64,000 nt of DNA from assembly GCA_963575645.1 (NCBI GenBank), contig OY754464.1, positions 31,077,501 to 31,141,500 of the forward strand, written 5' to 3'. The position numbers were made by a program, and so were the translations under genes. The stretch comes from Xanthostigma xanthostigma (Eukaryota > Arthropoda > Insecta > Raphidioptera > Raphidiidae). Each line of letters starts with the position of its first letter. Positions within the stretch are counted from its first letter, which is position 1. Below, in pieces: positions 34,941 to 47,600 of this stretch. The notes under the pieces were generated by a model. That model made no database searches. It was not told the origin of the DNA and saw only the letters and a list, made by a program, of their open reading frames with translations.

Positions 34941-36155
34941 TATGAATCATGTTCTACGAAGTTTCGAGTGAAAAATCAGTGCAAATTCTAATAATATAAT
35001 ACGTCAGCAACTGCACAATATTGCCTTGAACAAACATTTTTACTGATCTCAAAACTGAATCAATGTTGTGATTATTTTTACATTAGAAATATTGCAGTCT
35101 CAGTCTACTCTCGTGGTTCGATTTTTTGTTTCTATTTATACGACACGATATTTTACTTCACTGCGTGACGTTCATAAATGAAAATAAGTACAGTTCAGTT
35201 CAGAAATTGCAGGCAGTGACTAATACTTAGTTACTAACAAGCTTAAACGGCAAAGCAATGAAACAATATAAAACAAAAATTAGCAATTGTAATATAAAAG
35301 AAACTCGTTCTTAGATTTTCCCATTCATAAAAATGTGCCACTTTAATTGAGTAGTGAAATGTAAGTGTACTAGTCCCTATCTTGAATTTTCGAACTGAAC
35401 TATAGATACGTTAAAAAACGTCTTAACTTTGGAAGATGTCATTTTGCTGCTTCGTGAATTACGATCAAAGAGCTGACATGATGAAGCGTAAATGAATATC
35501 GGCTTTTATGCGAAAAATTTACAAACATAAAAATACTGAGGATTAAAATGAATGCTTTCAAAATATTCACAGTTCATATAATTTTGCCTACAAAAATATG
35601 AAACTGCCTTTATAGTATGTGTAGGATGGAAAAGGGAGTAAAGACTAATTATTCAGTTAGTAATAATGTCATGTGATACGTTTGTTTGGAATACCTGGCT
35701 CTTTAAGTTGCTACTAGAGGCATGAGAGTTGTACCTACTTCAAGTACTACACATTCGTATAATAATATATATGTACCAACAATTTATATATACAGGCTGT
35801 ACAATTTTTTCAAACAGAGAACAGGCAGCTTTTTAATAGTACATGTGAAGAGAATAAAAATAAAATCGTTTACAATTAAAAAAAAAAAATAACGGTGCTG
35901 ACTCGAGGACTTTTCAATTTGTCGTTTGTGATGCTCGCATTGCAGGAAGGTACCTTGAAGAATGCAAATGCTAGTGTTATATTTTTTTTAGTGAAACATG
36001 GAGGCCTAAAATATTAAATATATTACATGCAAAAATATATAATTACTAATCTTATTTTATCGTTTGACTTGATGCAAAGTGCATGAAGAGGATAAAAAAA
36101 TCGATCGCAGTGCTTGACTTGGAAAAAAAAGGAAACATTTTAGACGTATCAAATA
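34941..36155. other. AT-rich region without a recognised gene
   Basis: No supportable feature apart from a poly-A run near 35878-35889. Confidence 0.4.
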
Positions 36156-36159
36156 TAAT

Positions 36160-36680
36160 ATTACTAGCAGCCCGGACTGACTTCGCCCCTCATTTGCAGA
36201 TTGTCTATCATGTTTAATTGGATAAGAATTGTTTCGCAAGTCTCGCCAAGAAAGTAAACCATAATTATTTCTTGCAAGCAATTTTTAAATCTGTGATATC
36301 TTCTAATATATTCATGTAGATAAGGACTAAAACCATGTTGATCAAAGTAACTTCGCAAGTAACTCATGCTTTTTGATCAAATAAATCAAATAAATAAAAA
36401 TGGTCTGTGGGTCAGCCTTAGACGAAAGACCATAGACATATGCTATCGCAGACTTTTCTGTAGATCTTTTTACGACCTACAATTCTGCAGTTCATTAATT
36501 TGATGTATCGCTTACGGTTTAGTCAGCGTAAGTCATATAACTGCCCTAAAACGCCTTTTTACGACTTGATGACAAAACTTCGAGATTTCTCTACGATCTA
36601 TATAGATAAACCTTCCGCAAGAAATTCTCTAAATAATGGTGGTAAAATTGCAATGATTTCGTCTTTTAATTGTCAGATCT
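36160..36680 (+). repeat. Dispersed repeat family E, uninterrupted copy
   Basis: Homologous to 40440-40840 continued at 59104-59205. Shared blocks: a TACTAGCAGCCCGGACT-type start, AGATTGTCTAT, GACATATGCTAT, GGTTTAGTCAGCGTAAG, CTTTTTACGACTTGAT, then AGATTTCTCT and AAATTCTCTAA.A. The giant foldback element interrupts the other copy at exactly the ATTTCTC site. The TACTAG..CCCGG.CTTCG start is typical of common insect non-LTR-derived repeats, but I cannot assign the family. Confidence 0.75.
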
Positions 36681-36689
36681 AGTAAGACT

Positions 36690-38170
36690 TCAGCGTCTTA
36701 CATAATTTATGGATGAGCACAATATACCAAAAAAATCTTCATCCTGTATGTATATTACAGTATTACAGTGCTATTATGAACACAAACAATAACTATCTAA
36801 GCCTGCTCTCTGTTAAGAGACAATCTCACGCACTAACGAACTTGTTGACAATACTTCCTTTCCCTTGAGTCAACTATAACCTAATATCTCTTTTACTAAA
36901 CTAGTTGAATCTCTATGCAATTAGTTTTGTATATTGTACATGAAGTGCTTTTATATAACATCTACGTTCTCATATTATTATGTAATAAAACTTTCAAATT
37001 AATTATTTCTTCAAATAACTTTAACTCATTTCTTGAAAAATGTTTTCTATCTTTGTAAGACATATAGTAAAAGAAATGTAAACTTAGCGTAAAGAATCAA
37101 CACAACCGTGATGCTAGAAATCATAAGCATTTAATTAAATAACTTAGACTATCTTAGACATATTTTAAAACAGAAGTTCTCAAATTGATGTTATGAAAAT
37201 TTAGATTATTAGTTCTACGAGCATGGTAAAATCGCATTTTGTTTAAAATTATTGTTAGTATTAGCTTTGTCTCATATATTATGTTTGAAGTAAATTTTTG
37301 GTTGAGGAACAATTGAAAAAAAAGCTTTACCAACGTTTCAAAAAATGTTTTTCCTTAGGGCCTTTGAACACGTATAATAAATTACTTTTAATATTATTTT
37401 AATTCCTAAATATAAAATATATAAATTATAAATAGATAAAAGTGAACATTCTCATACCTCAATACAAGTTTAGAGATAGTAAATTGTACTGTTTTTTTTA
37501 TATAGATTATACATCATATTAGTTTGTTAGTTATTTTTTTTTAGAAAATTTTTATTTAAAAATATCATTAAAATGGTTTTTATAATTAAAATTTGTTGTC
37601 GTCAATATGAAATAAATATTTTTTATATATATACCTATATTGAAACAATTATTGAGAGAGAAAAAACGACGCCAGCGTCAGTCAACTAACATTTTTATTT
37701 TTCCGTTCATTTATGTATTTTTTGAAACCAATAGACTTCAACCTAATTAAATGTTTGTTTTTTTTTAACGTTTATGCTTCAAGCACAAAGATTACTGAAT
37801 AACCTAGAGCACAGCATTATTATAGAAGGAAAAATTTAAAACTTGTTATAAAACCTAAACCATGAGGAATATTGAAGCTTGTATGCATTCAATAATTTAA
37901 GTGAACGTTTTTTTCAGTTAAAAACAACATATTTTAAATATATAAACACAATGTACTTATCTATTCTACATAACATTATTCCATATTGAATATTTTCTTA
38001 ATCTAGTGTATAGCATGTGTTGCTAAGCACTTACTATAATATAAAAAAAAAGTTTTTCCGATAGCTGCAGGTAATATTTCTTTATTTTCATAAAAAAGAA
38101 TTTTTTATTTGATAAAAATAAAGAGAATAACATCAAAAAAAGTCTATTCTTAGTTTTATCTCTATATTAT
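36690..38170. other. Very AT-rich region, possibly intronic
   Basis: No element or frame can be supported. It leads into a polypyrimidine-rich stretch and AG at 38174-38175 before the candidate exon. Confidence 0.35.
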
Positions 38171-38175
38171 TATAG

Positions 38176-38440
38176 ACATGGGAGTGTATTACAGAGGTGG
38201 TGGAGTAACGGGACTCATGTGGTGGAAGTAAGAGACGATATGCCGAATTACGGGATATCCGGGCTTAGTGCAACAACTGGCTGTGGATTGATAACTTATA
38301 CAACTCTACTAGTGGCAAATTGTATCTATATTTTTAATGTATTTTTTAGGTGAAATATATTTTTAATTATACACATCTGTGTTTAATGCATTTGAACTAC
38401 AACAAATCATTCTGTTGGAATAATGTATCAAAATAAATAT
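38176..38440 (+). CDS. Candidate terminal coding exon, unrecognised protein
   Basis: After a pyrimidine-rich tract ending TATTATTATAG, the frame starting at 38177 is open for 58 codons to TGA at 38351-38353. AATAAA follows at 38431-38436, about 80 bp after the stop. The segment is less AT-rich than either flank. The peptide begins HGSVLQRWWSNGTHVVEVRD, with a potential N-glycosylation site NGT, and ends with a small-residue stretch (SGLSATTGCG) and a hydrophobic tail (LITYTTLLVANCIYIFNVFF). A hydrophobic C-terminus after small residues fits a GPI-anchor signal or a C-terminal membrane helix. I do not recognise the protein and find no upstream exons in the window, so this could also be chance. 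The 3' limit given is just past the polyadenylation signal. Confidence 0.4.
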
Positions 38441-39032
38441 ATAAACATCTATTTAGAGTATAAATGTTTTATTGGGACAATCAACTCTTCACATTTTGTG
38501 GGCATATTATTGCGTGCGATATCATATATATGTAGTATTTAAATATTTAAAAAGGTGGATTTTTGAGTGAACGTCACAATATTCAACCCAGGAGTATAGT
38601 GCAGTGTGTATTTATTCGTCAAAAAACTATTTTACGTAATAATATGTTTGGTGAATTAGAAATAAAGTTTAATCTAACGAATAAATTTGTTCAATGATTA
38701 GTAATTTCTATCTTTAATAGTGTTTTAAGAATATGGCCGTAAGTAAAGAATCGTACTGCGCGTAGTTACAATTTATGAAAATAGCGTGCTTTTGAGAACT
38801 GAAAATCGTTGACTGATTCATCAGCAACCTCTGCACCCTTATAAAGTGACTGAATGGCGCTCCAATGTAATAAAAAAGAGGTTGAAAGTCACATCGGCCA
38901 GAGGCAACCATTTGGCCAAAACTATATTTCATAATATATACATAGGCATTGCCAAAAATTAATTAAACGATATATACGTAAACAAATGTAGCTTAATTTC
39001 AAGTTGAGAATTGTATATCGACATTTATGACA
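38441..39032. other. AT-rich region downstream of candidate exon
   Basis: A second AATAAA occurs near 38661. The 72-codon minus-strand frame at 38714-38932 has no recognisable content. Confidence 0.3.
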
Positions 39033-39040
39033 CTCTAGAG

Positions 39041-39413
39041 CAGAGATGCCCAGCTCGTAGCTCGTGACCCACGCGTAGCTCGCGGCATCTTTTGATGTGG
39101 CTCATTTTTTCAACTCGGGCATGAAATGTCTAAATATCATTTGCTCTATAAAATACAATACCGCTGGTTATGGCCATAGTTATTCAGAAATTTCTTCAGT
39201 TTAATAGTCATATGTATAGAAAGAAAACACATTAATTGTAGATATTATTTTGGTTGATTATTTGTATAGTTTTCGGTTTTATTAAATTGTTACGCCCCTG
39301 ACCAGGAATATTTTTGCTTCAAAACTTCAAAATTATTATTATTATTATGTGGCTCACCAAAAAAATTTAAATACTTAATTGGCTCAAGCTAGGCTAAAGA
39401 TTGGACACCACTA
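39041..39413. mobile_element. Non-autonomous hAT element with perfect 8-bp TSD
   Basis: A perfect 8-bp duplication CTCTAGAG lies at 39033-39040 and 39414-39421. The left end CAGAGATGCCCA and the right end TGGACACCACTA (complement TAGTGGTGTCCA) both fit the hAT terminal pattern YARNG and match each other imperfectly. GTAGCTCG/GGCTCA motifs repeat subterminally. 373 bp, no coding capacity. Confidence 0.88.
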
Positions 39414-39421
39414 CTCTAGAG

Positions 39422-40340
39422 TATCTTTTTATGAGATTAAACCATAGACTGAGACAGGGGTCTCTTCCATTCATTACATCACAAAAGTTTAGAGGTTTTT
39501 AGACCTGCCCCTTCCCTATGTCACATTTTGAGTGTGCCCGCCTCTCCCATGTGTCGTCACATTATCTTGCATGTGTACAAAAGGTATTTAGAATTAAAAA
39601 ACAAAAATATTATGTCACAGTAGCCTAATCTTTCTTTCCATGTCACATTTGTTTGACTCCTACCCTTAGATGTTACGTAGATAATATGCGAACGGCCCTA
39701 TATAGCCATTTTTTAAAATATTTGAAGATTTAGAAGAAAATTACTTTCAACACAGTAGAAAGTTTTGTTCGAAAAACATGTTTATCACATTTATTTGTGA
39801 CCAAAGATGTACTAATTTCTGACCCCACCTTTCTATCTACAATTCACATATACATTATACACCTTGTGTTGCATATTACGGATAGAATCATGCATATATG
39901 AGATAATATGCATATTTGAGCTTTTTAATCCATTTTAATCAGTCTGAGGTATTTGTCATAAATGTAGCTCATATACGCGAATTCTGCGAATGTTTACAAA
40001 TTTTAATAAACGCTCTAGTTCGTTGAATGAACAATTATTTCATAATTATGTAACACTTCTTGAACAACTGTATACGTTTAATTAAAATATTTAGAGCCAT
40101 GGTCTCTGTTTATAATTTCAATTATAATAAATCTGGGTCATAGTTTTTCCTCATATTATGGCATAATTATTAACTGTGATCTCCAAAACAAAAATTCAAA
40201 TTTGTAAATATTCAAGCAGTCCAAAATTTATTTAAAATAAACTACATCCAAAAAACCTAGATTATGTTCGGTAATTAATAATTAAATCTTTATCCAAACT
40301 AGTTTTTACAAAAGGATTTTCAAAATAATATTTTAAATAC
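39422..40340. other. Region with transposon-like debris
   Basis: 39460-39700 contains repeated ATGTCACATTT-type motifs in a style seen in DNA transposon ends, without defined termini. The rest is AT-rich with nothing supportable. Confidence 0.3.
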
Positions 40341-40344
40341 AATA

Positions 40345-40430
40345 TTTATTCATCAATAAATAAAATTATCGACCAATTTTTCAGACAATATATATTAACA
40401 AACAATATAAAATTAATACAAAGATTACAA
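40345..40430 (+). repeat. Dispersed repeat family C, partial copy 3
   Basis: ATCAATAAATAAAATTATCG, then ACCAATTTTTCAGAC and TATATTAACAAA, matches copies at 12965-13125 and 24683-24835. Confidence 0.6.
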
Positions 40431-40439
40431 TATTTATTC

Positions 40440-40840
40440 AGTTTATATAATAACTAGTGGCCCAGTCCGGCTTCGACGGAATTAGTAGATTGTCTATTAA
40501 ACATGTCATGTTTAATGAAATAAGGATTAGGCTGGTCAAAATAGCGTAATAATTTTGTTGACAGTAATTTTTAAGATGTTCATATAAGTGAAATGGTGTA
40601 AAGGTCAATTTTGATCTAAGGGTTAAAAATACTGTTGATCGAAATAGCTTCACAAATAATTTATTATTTTTGATGAAATTTTAAAAGACAAAAATGGTTA
40701 ATGTGGGTTATCCTTAGAAGACATATGCTATTCTGCAGAACTTAATGTTATGTATCTCTTATGGTTTATTAGTCAGCGTTAGCCATGTAAGCATTCAAAA
40801 GCGTCTTTTTACGACTTGATTACAAACACAGAAATTTCTC
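40440..40840 (+). repeat. Dispersed repeat family E, left half of interrupted copy
   Basis: Same orientation as 36160-36680. It stops at AAATTTCTC (40832-40840), where the giant foldback element begins, and resumes at 59104. Confidence 0.75.
40832..40840 (+). repeat. 9-bp target-site duplication, left (AAATTTCTC)
   Basis: Identical to 59104-59112 on the other side of the 18.3-kb inverted-repeat element. A single AGATTTCTC occurs at the equivalent place in the uninterrupted relative near 36583-36591. Confidence 0.93.
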
Positions 40841-41660
40841 GGCTCCGTGAAACCAGCCGCAACTTTGTTAGCCGCATGGACCAAAATGGGTGGGCTGGTT
40901 TGTGCTTCGTTTGTGCCCTTTCCTGCTTTAAAAATTTTCGTTCCTGCTTTTAGCGTTTCCGAGAAAATCGAAAATTTTATAACTGCGGCCAGGATCACGC
41001 CAGCCGCAACTTTTTTGATTTTGTAATTTTTTTACTTGCGGCTGGTTTGTGCTTCGTTTGTGCCCTTTCCTGCTCCAAAAAAAATCGTTCCTGCTTTTCG
41101 CGTTTCCGAGCAAATCGAAGAAATTTTAGCTGCGGCCAGGTTCACGCTAGCCGCAACTTTTTGGAATTTGTACATTTTTTACTTGCGGCTGGTTTGTGCT
41201 TCGTTTGTGCCTTTTCCTGCTTAAAAAAATTTCGTTCCTGCTTTTCCCGTTCTCGAGAAAATCGAAAAAGAAAATTCGGTAAACGTGAAGTTAGCCGCAA
41301 CTTTGTTAGCCGCACGGACCAAAATAGGTGGGATGGATTGAGCTTCGTTTGTGCCTTTTCCTGCTTAAAAAATTTTCGTTCCTGCTTTACGAGTTTCCGA
41401 GAAAAATACGAAAAAAGAAAATGCAATTCTACACTGACCGGCACAAAAAACGCAACACCTAAAATGATGACCAGTCTAGAATTGCAATAACTTTTAAACG
41501 TATCGCTCGATTTGAATGAGTTTTTTTTTATTTGAAAGGTCTATGCTTTGTCAATATTTCTGTAAGTGATCTGCTCATTTTGGCGCTCTTCCATTTCGGC
41601 TGTAAAGAATAACGCTAATGCTCGTTTTCCTCATACACATTGAAATCTGTGTTTTTGCAT
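40841..41660 (+). repeat. Left terminal domain of foldback element
   Basis: The first ~590 bp contain four imperfect 137-147-bp modules, each with GCTTCGTTTGTGCC (near 40914, 41051, 41198 and 41342), TTTCCTGCTT.AAAA, TCGTTCCTGCTTT and a GTTTCCGAGAAAATCGA-type block. Then comes a non-repeated stretch starting TACACTGACCGGCACAAAA (near 41431) leading into the satellite. Mirrored at 58300-59103 with only a few mismatches. A 147-codon frame (41047-41490) exists in both arms, but it is a repetitive Cys/Phe/Arg-rich translation of the modules and I do not regard it as a gene. Confidence 0.9.
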
Positions 41661-44600
41661 ATTCTCTACTTGCAGCTCGAAAAACTGTTTAGAACTGCTA
41701 AAGTATTATGATGCGGCTGATTAGTGCCTACTATGGAAAGATTCCTGCCTTCATAATATGTTCGGAAAATTTAACCCTTTCTAGAGAAAATCGACATATT
41801 CTAATATATCTGTGTTTTTACGTATTCTGGACGTGCGGCTCGAAAAACTGTTTGGAACTGCTGAAGTATTATGACGCGGCTGATGAGTGCCTACTATGGA
41901 AAGATTCCTGCCTCCATAATATGTTCGGAAAATTTAACCCTTTCTAGAGAAAATCGACATATTCTAATATATCTATGTTTTTACGTATTCTGGACGTGCG
42001 GCTCGAGAAACTGTTCGGAACTGCAGAAGTATTATGACGCGGCTGATTAGTGCCTACTATAAAAAAATTCCTGCCTTCATAATATGTTCGGAAAATTTAA
42101 CCCTTTCTAGAGAAAACCGACATATTCTAATATATCTATGTTTTTACTTATTCTGGACGTGCGGCTCGAGAAACTGTTTGGAACTGCTGAAGTATTATGA
42201 CGTGGCTGATTAGTGCCCACTATGGAAAGATTCCTGCCTTCATAATATGTTCGGAAAATTTAACCCTTTCTAGAGAAAATCGACATATTCTAATATATCT
42301 ATGTTTTTACGTATTCTGGACGTGCGGCTCGAGAAACTGTTTGGAACTGCTGAAGTATTATGACGCGGCTGATTAGTGCCTACTATGGAAAGATTCCTGC
42401 CTCCATAATATGTTCGAAAATATTTAACCCTTTTTAGAGAAAATCGATATATTCTAATATATCTGTGTTTTTACGTATTCTGGATGTGCGGCTCGACAAA
42501 CTGTTTGGAACTGCTGATGCATTATGACGCGGCTGATTAGTGCCTACTATGGAAAGATTCCTGCCTCCATAATATGTTCGGAATATTTAACCCTTTATAG
42601 AGAAAATCGACATATTCTAATATATCTGTGTTTTTACTTATTCTGGACGTGCGGCTCGAGAAACTGTTTGGAACTGCTGAAGTATTAAAACGTGGCTGAT
42701 TAGTGCCTACTATGGAAAGATTCCTGCCTTCATAATATGTTCAGAAAATTTAACCCTTTCTAGAGAAAATCGACATCTTCTAATATATCTGTGTTTTTAC
42801 TTATTCTGGACGTGCGGCTCGAGAAACTGTTTGGAACTGCTGAAGTATTATGACGTGGCTGATTAGTGCCCACTATGGAAAGATTCCTGCCTTCATAATA
42901 TGTTCGGAAAATTTAACCCTTTCTAGAGAAAATCGACATATTCTAATATATCTGTGTTTTTACGTATTCTGGACGTGCGGCTCGAGAAACTGTTTAGAAA
43001 TTCTGAAGTATTATGACGCGGCTGATTAGTGCCTACTATGGAAAGATTCCTGCCTCCATAATATGTTCGGAATATTTAACCCTTTATAGAGAAAATCGAC
43101 ATATTCTAATATATCTGTGTTTTTACTTATTCTGGACGTGCGGCTCGAGAAACTGTTTGGAACTGCTGAAGTATTATGACGTGGCTGATTAGTGCCCACT
43201 ATGGAAAGATTCCTGCCTCCATAATATGTTCGGAATATTTAACCCTTTCTGGAGAAAATCGACATATTCTAATATATCTATGCTTTTACGTATTCTGGAC
43301 GTGCGGCTCGAGAAACTGTTTGGAACTGCTGATGTATTATGACGCGGCTGATTAGTGCCTACTATAGAAAGATTCCTGCCTCCATAATATGTTCGGAATA
43401 TTTAACCCTTTCTAGAGAAAATCGACATATTCTAATATATCTGTGTTTTTACGTATTCTGGATGTGCGGCTCGACAAACTGTTTGGAACTGCTGAAGTAT
43501 TATGACGTGACTGATTAGTGCCTACTATGGAAAGATTCCTGCCTTCATAATATGTTCGGAAAATTTAACCCTTTCTGGAGAAAATCGACATATTCTAATA
43601 TATCTATGTTTTTACGTATTCTGGACGTGCGGCTCGAAAAACTGTTTTGAACTGCTGAAGTATTATGACGTGGCTGATTAGTGCCCACTATGGAAAGATT
43701 CCTGCCTTCATAATATGTTCGGAAAATTTAACCCTTTCTAGAGAAAATCGACATATTCTAATATATCTATGTTTTTACGTATTATGGACGTGCGGCTCGA
43801 GAAACTGTTTGGAACTGCTGAAGTATTATGACGCGGCTGATTAGTGCCTACTATGGAAAGATTCCTGCCTCCATAATATGTTCGGAATATTTAACCCTTT
43901 CTGGAGAAAATCGACATATTCTAATATATCTGTGTTTTTACTTATTCTGGACGTGCGGCTCGAGAAACTGTTTGGAACTGCTGATGTATTATGACGCGGC
44001 TGATTAGTGCCTACTATGGAAAGATTCCTGCCTCCATAATATGTTCGGAATATTTAACCCTTTATAGAGAAAATCGACATATTCTAATATATCTGTGTTT
44101 TTACTTATTCTGGACGTGCGGCTCGAGAAACTGTTTGGAACTGCTGAAGTATTATGACGTGACTGATTAGTGCCTACTATGGAAAGATTCCTGCCTTCAT
44201 AATATGTTCGGAAAATTTAACCCTTTCTGGAGAAAATCGACATATTCTAATATATCTATGTTTTTACGTATTCTGGACGTGCGGCTCGAAAAACTGTTTT
44301 GAACTGCTGAAGTATTATGACGTGGCTGATTAGTGCCCACTATGGAAAGATTCCTGCCTCCATAATATGTTCGGAATATTTAACCCTTTCTGGAGAAAAT
44401 CGACATATTCTAATATATCTGTGTTTTTACTTATTCTGGACGTGCGGCTCGAGAAACTGTTTGGAACTGCTGATGTATTATGACGTGGCTGATTAGTGCC
44501 TACAATGGAAAGATTCCTGCCTTCATAATATGTTCGGAAAATTTAACCCTTTCTGGAGAAAATCGACATATTCTAATATATCTATGTTTTTACGTATTCT

Positions 44601-47600
44601 GGACGTGCGGCTCGAAAAACTGTTTGGAACTGCTTAAGTATTATGATGCGGATGATTAGTGCCTACTATGGAAAGATTCCTGCCTTCATAATATGTTCGG
44701 AAAATTTAACCCTTTCTAGAGAAAATCGACATATTTTAATATATCTGTGTTTTTACGTATTCTGGACGTGCGGCTCGAGAAACTGTTTGGAACTGCTGAA
44801 GTATTATGACGCGGCTGATTAGTGCCTACTATGGAAAGATTCCTGCCTCCATAATATGTTCGGAATATTTAACCCTTTATAGAGAAAATCGACATATTCT
44901 AATATATCTGTGTTTTTACGTATTCTGGACGTGCGGCTCGAGAAAGTGTTTAGAACTGCTGAAGTATTATGACGTGGCTGATTAGTGCCCACTATGGAAA
45001 GATTCCTGCCTTCATAATATGTTCGGAAAATTTAACCCTTTCTAGAGAAAATCGACATATTCTAATATATCTGTGTTTTTACGTATTCTGGATGTGCGGC
45101 TCGACAAACTGTTTGGAACTGCTGAAATATTATGACGCGGCTGATTAGTGCCTACTATGGAAAGATTCCTGCCTTCATAATATGTTCGGAAAATTTAACC
45201 CTTTCTGGAGAAAATCGACATATTCTAATATATCTATGTTTTTACGTATTCTGGACGTGCGGCTCGAGAAACTGTTTGGAACTGCTGAAGTATTATGACG
45301 CGGCTGATTAGTGCCTACTATGGAAAGATTCCTGCCTTCATAATATGTTCGGAATTTTTAACCCTTTCTAAAGAAAATCAACATATTCTAATATATCTGT
45401 GTTTTTACTTATTCTGGACGTGCGGCTCGAGAAACTGTTTGGAACTGCTGAAGTATTATGACGCGGCTGATTAGTGCCTACTATGGAAAGATTCCTGCCT
45501 TCATAATATGTTCGGAAAATTTACACCCTTTTTGGAGAAAATCGACATATTCTAATATATCTATGTTTTTACGTATTCTGGACGTGCGGCTCGAAAAACT
45601 GTTTGGAACTGCTTAAGTATTATGATGCGGATGATTAGTGCCTACTATGGAAAGATTCCTGCCTCCATAATATGTTCGGAATATTTAACCCTTTCTAAAG
45701 AAAATCAACATATTCTAATATATCTGTGTTTTTACTTATTCTGGACGTGCGGCTCGAGAAACTGTTTGGAACTGCTGATGTATTATGACGCGGCTGGTTA
45801 GTGCCCACTATGGAAAGATTCCTGCCTCCATAATATGTTCGGAATATTTAACCCTTTCTGGAGAAAATCGACATATTCTAATATATCTGTGTTTTTACTT
45901 ATTCTGGACGTGCGGCTCGAGAAACTGTTTGGAACTGCTGATGTATTATGACGCAGCTGATTAGTGCCTACTATGGAAAGATTCCTGCCTCCATAATATG
46001 TTCGGAATATTTAACCCTTTCTAGAGAAAATCGACATATTCTAATATATCTGTGTTTATACGTATTCTGGATGTGCGGCTCGACAAACTGTTTGGAACTG
46101 CTAAAGTATTATGACGTGGCTGATTAGTGCCTACTATGGAAAGATTCCTGCCTTCATAATATGTTCGGAAAATTTAACCCTTTCTGGAGAAAATCGACAT
46201 ATTCTAATATATCTATGTTTTTACGTATTCTGGACGTGCGGCTCGAGAAACTGTTTGGAACTGCTGAAGTATTATGACGCGGCTGATTAGTGCGTACTAT
46301 GGAAAGATTCCTGCCTTCATAATATGTTCGGAAAATTTAACCCTTTTTGGAGAAAATCGACATATTCTAATATATCTATGTTTTTACGTATTCTGGACGT
46401 GCGGCTCGAAAAACTGTTTGGAACTGCTTAAGTATTATGATGCGGATGATTAGTGCCTACTATGGAAAGATTCCTGCCTCCATAATATGTTCGGAATATT
46501 TAACCCTTTCTAAAGAAAATCAACATATTCTAATATATCTGTGTTTTTACTTATTCTGGACGTGCGGCTCGAGAAACTGTTTGGAACTGCTGAAGTATTA
46601 TGACGCGGCTGATTAGTGCCTACTATGGAAAGATTCCTGCCTTCATAATATGTTCGGAAAATTTAACCCTTTTTGGAGAAAATCGACATATTCTAATATA
46701 TCTATGTTTTTACGTATTCTGGACGTGCGGCTCGAAAAACTGTTTGGAACTGCTTAAGTATTATGATGCGGATGATTAGTGCCTACTATGGAAAGATTCC
46801 TGCCTCCATAATATGTTCGGAATATTTAACCCTTTCTAAAGAAAATCAACATATTCTAATATATCTGTGTTTTTACTTATTCTGGACGTGCGGCTCGAGA
46901 AACTGTTTGGAACTGCTGATGTATTATGACGCGGCTGGTTAGTGCCCACTATGGAAAGATTCCTGCCTCCATAATATGTTCGGAATATTTAACCCTTTCT
47001 GGAGAAAATCGACATATTCTAATATATCTGTGTTTTTACTTATTCTGGACGTGCGGCTCGAGAAACTGTTTGGAACTGCTGATGTATTATGACGCGGCTG
47101 ATTAGTGCCTACTATGGAAAGATTCCTGCCTCCATAATATGTTCGGAATATTTAACCCTTTCTAGAGAAAATCGACATATTCTAATATATCTGTGTTTAT
47201 ACGTATTCTGGATGTGCGGCTCGACAAACTGTTTGGAACTGCTAAAGTATTATGACGTGGCTGATTAGTGCCTACTATGGAAAGATTCCTGCCTTCATAA
47301 TATGTTCGGAAAATTTAACCCTTTCTGGAGAAAATCGACATATTCTAATATATCTATGTTTTTACGTATATTGGACGTGCGGCTCGAAAAACTGTTTGGA
47401 ACTGCTGAAGTATTATGATGCGGATGATTAGTGCCTACTATGGAAAGATTCCTGCCTCCATAATATGTTCGGAATATTTAACCCTTTCTAAAGAAAATCA
47501 ACATATTCTAATATATCTGTGTTTTTACTTATTCTGGACGTGCGGCTCGAGAAACTGTTTGGAACTGCTGATGTATTATGACGCGGCTGATTAGTGCCTA

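Noticed and set aside
41047..41490. 147-codon Cys/Phe/Arg-rich frame, mirrored at 58454-58897
   Set aside because: It translates the repeated terminal modules of the foldback element. Its conservation follows from arm identity, and its opposite strand is also open (41142-41444).
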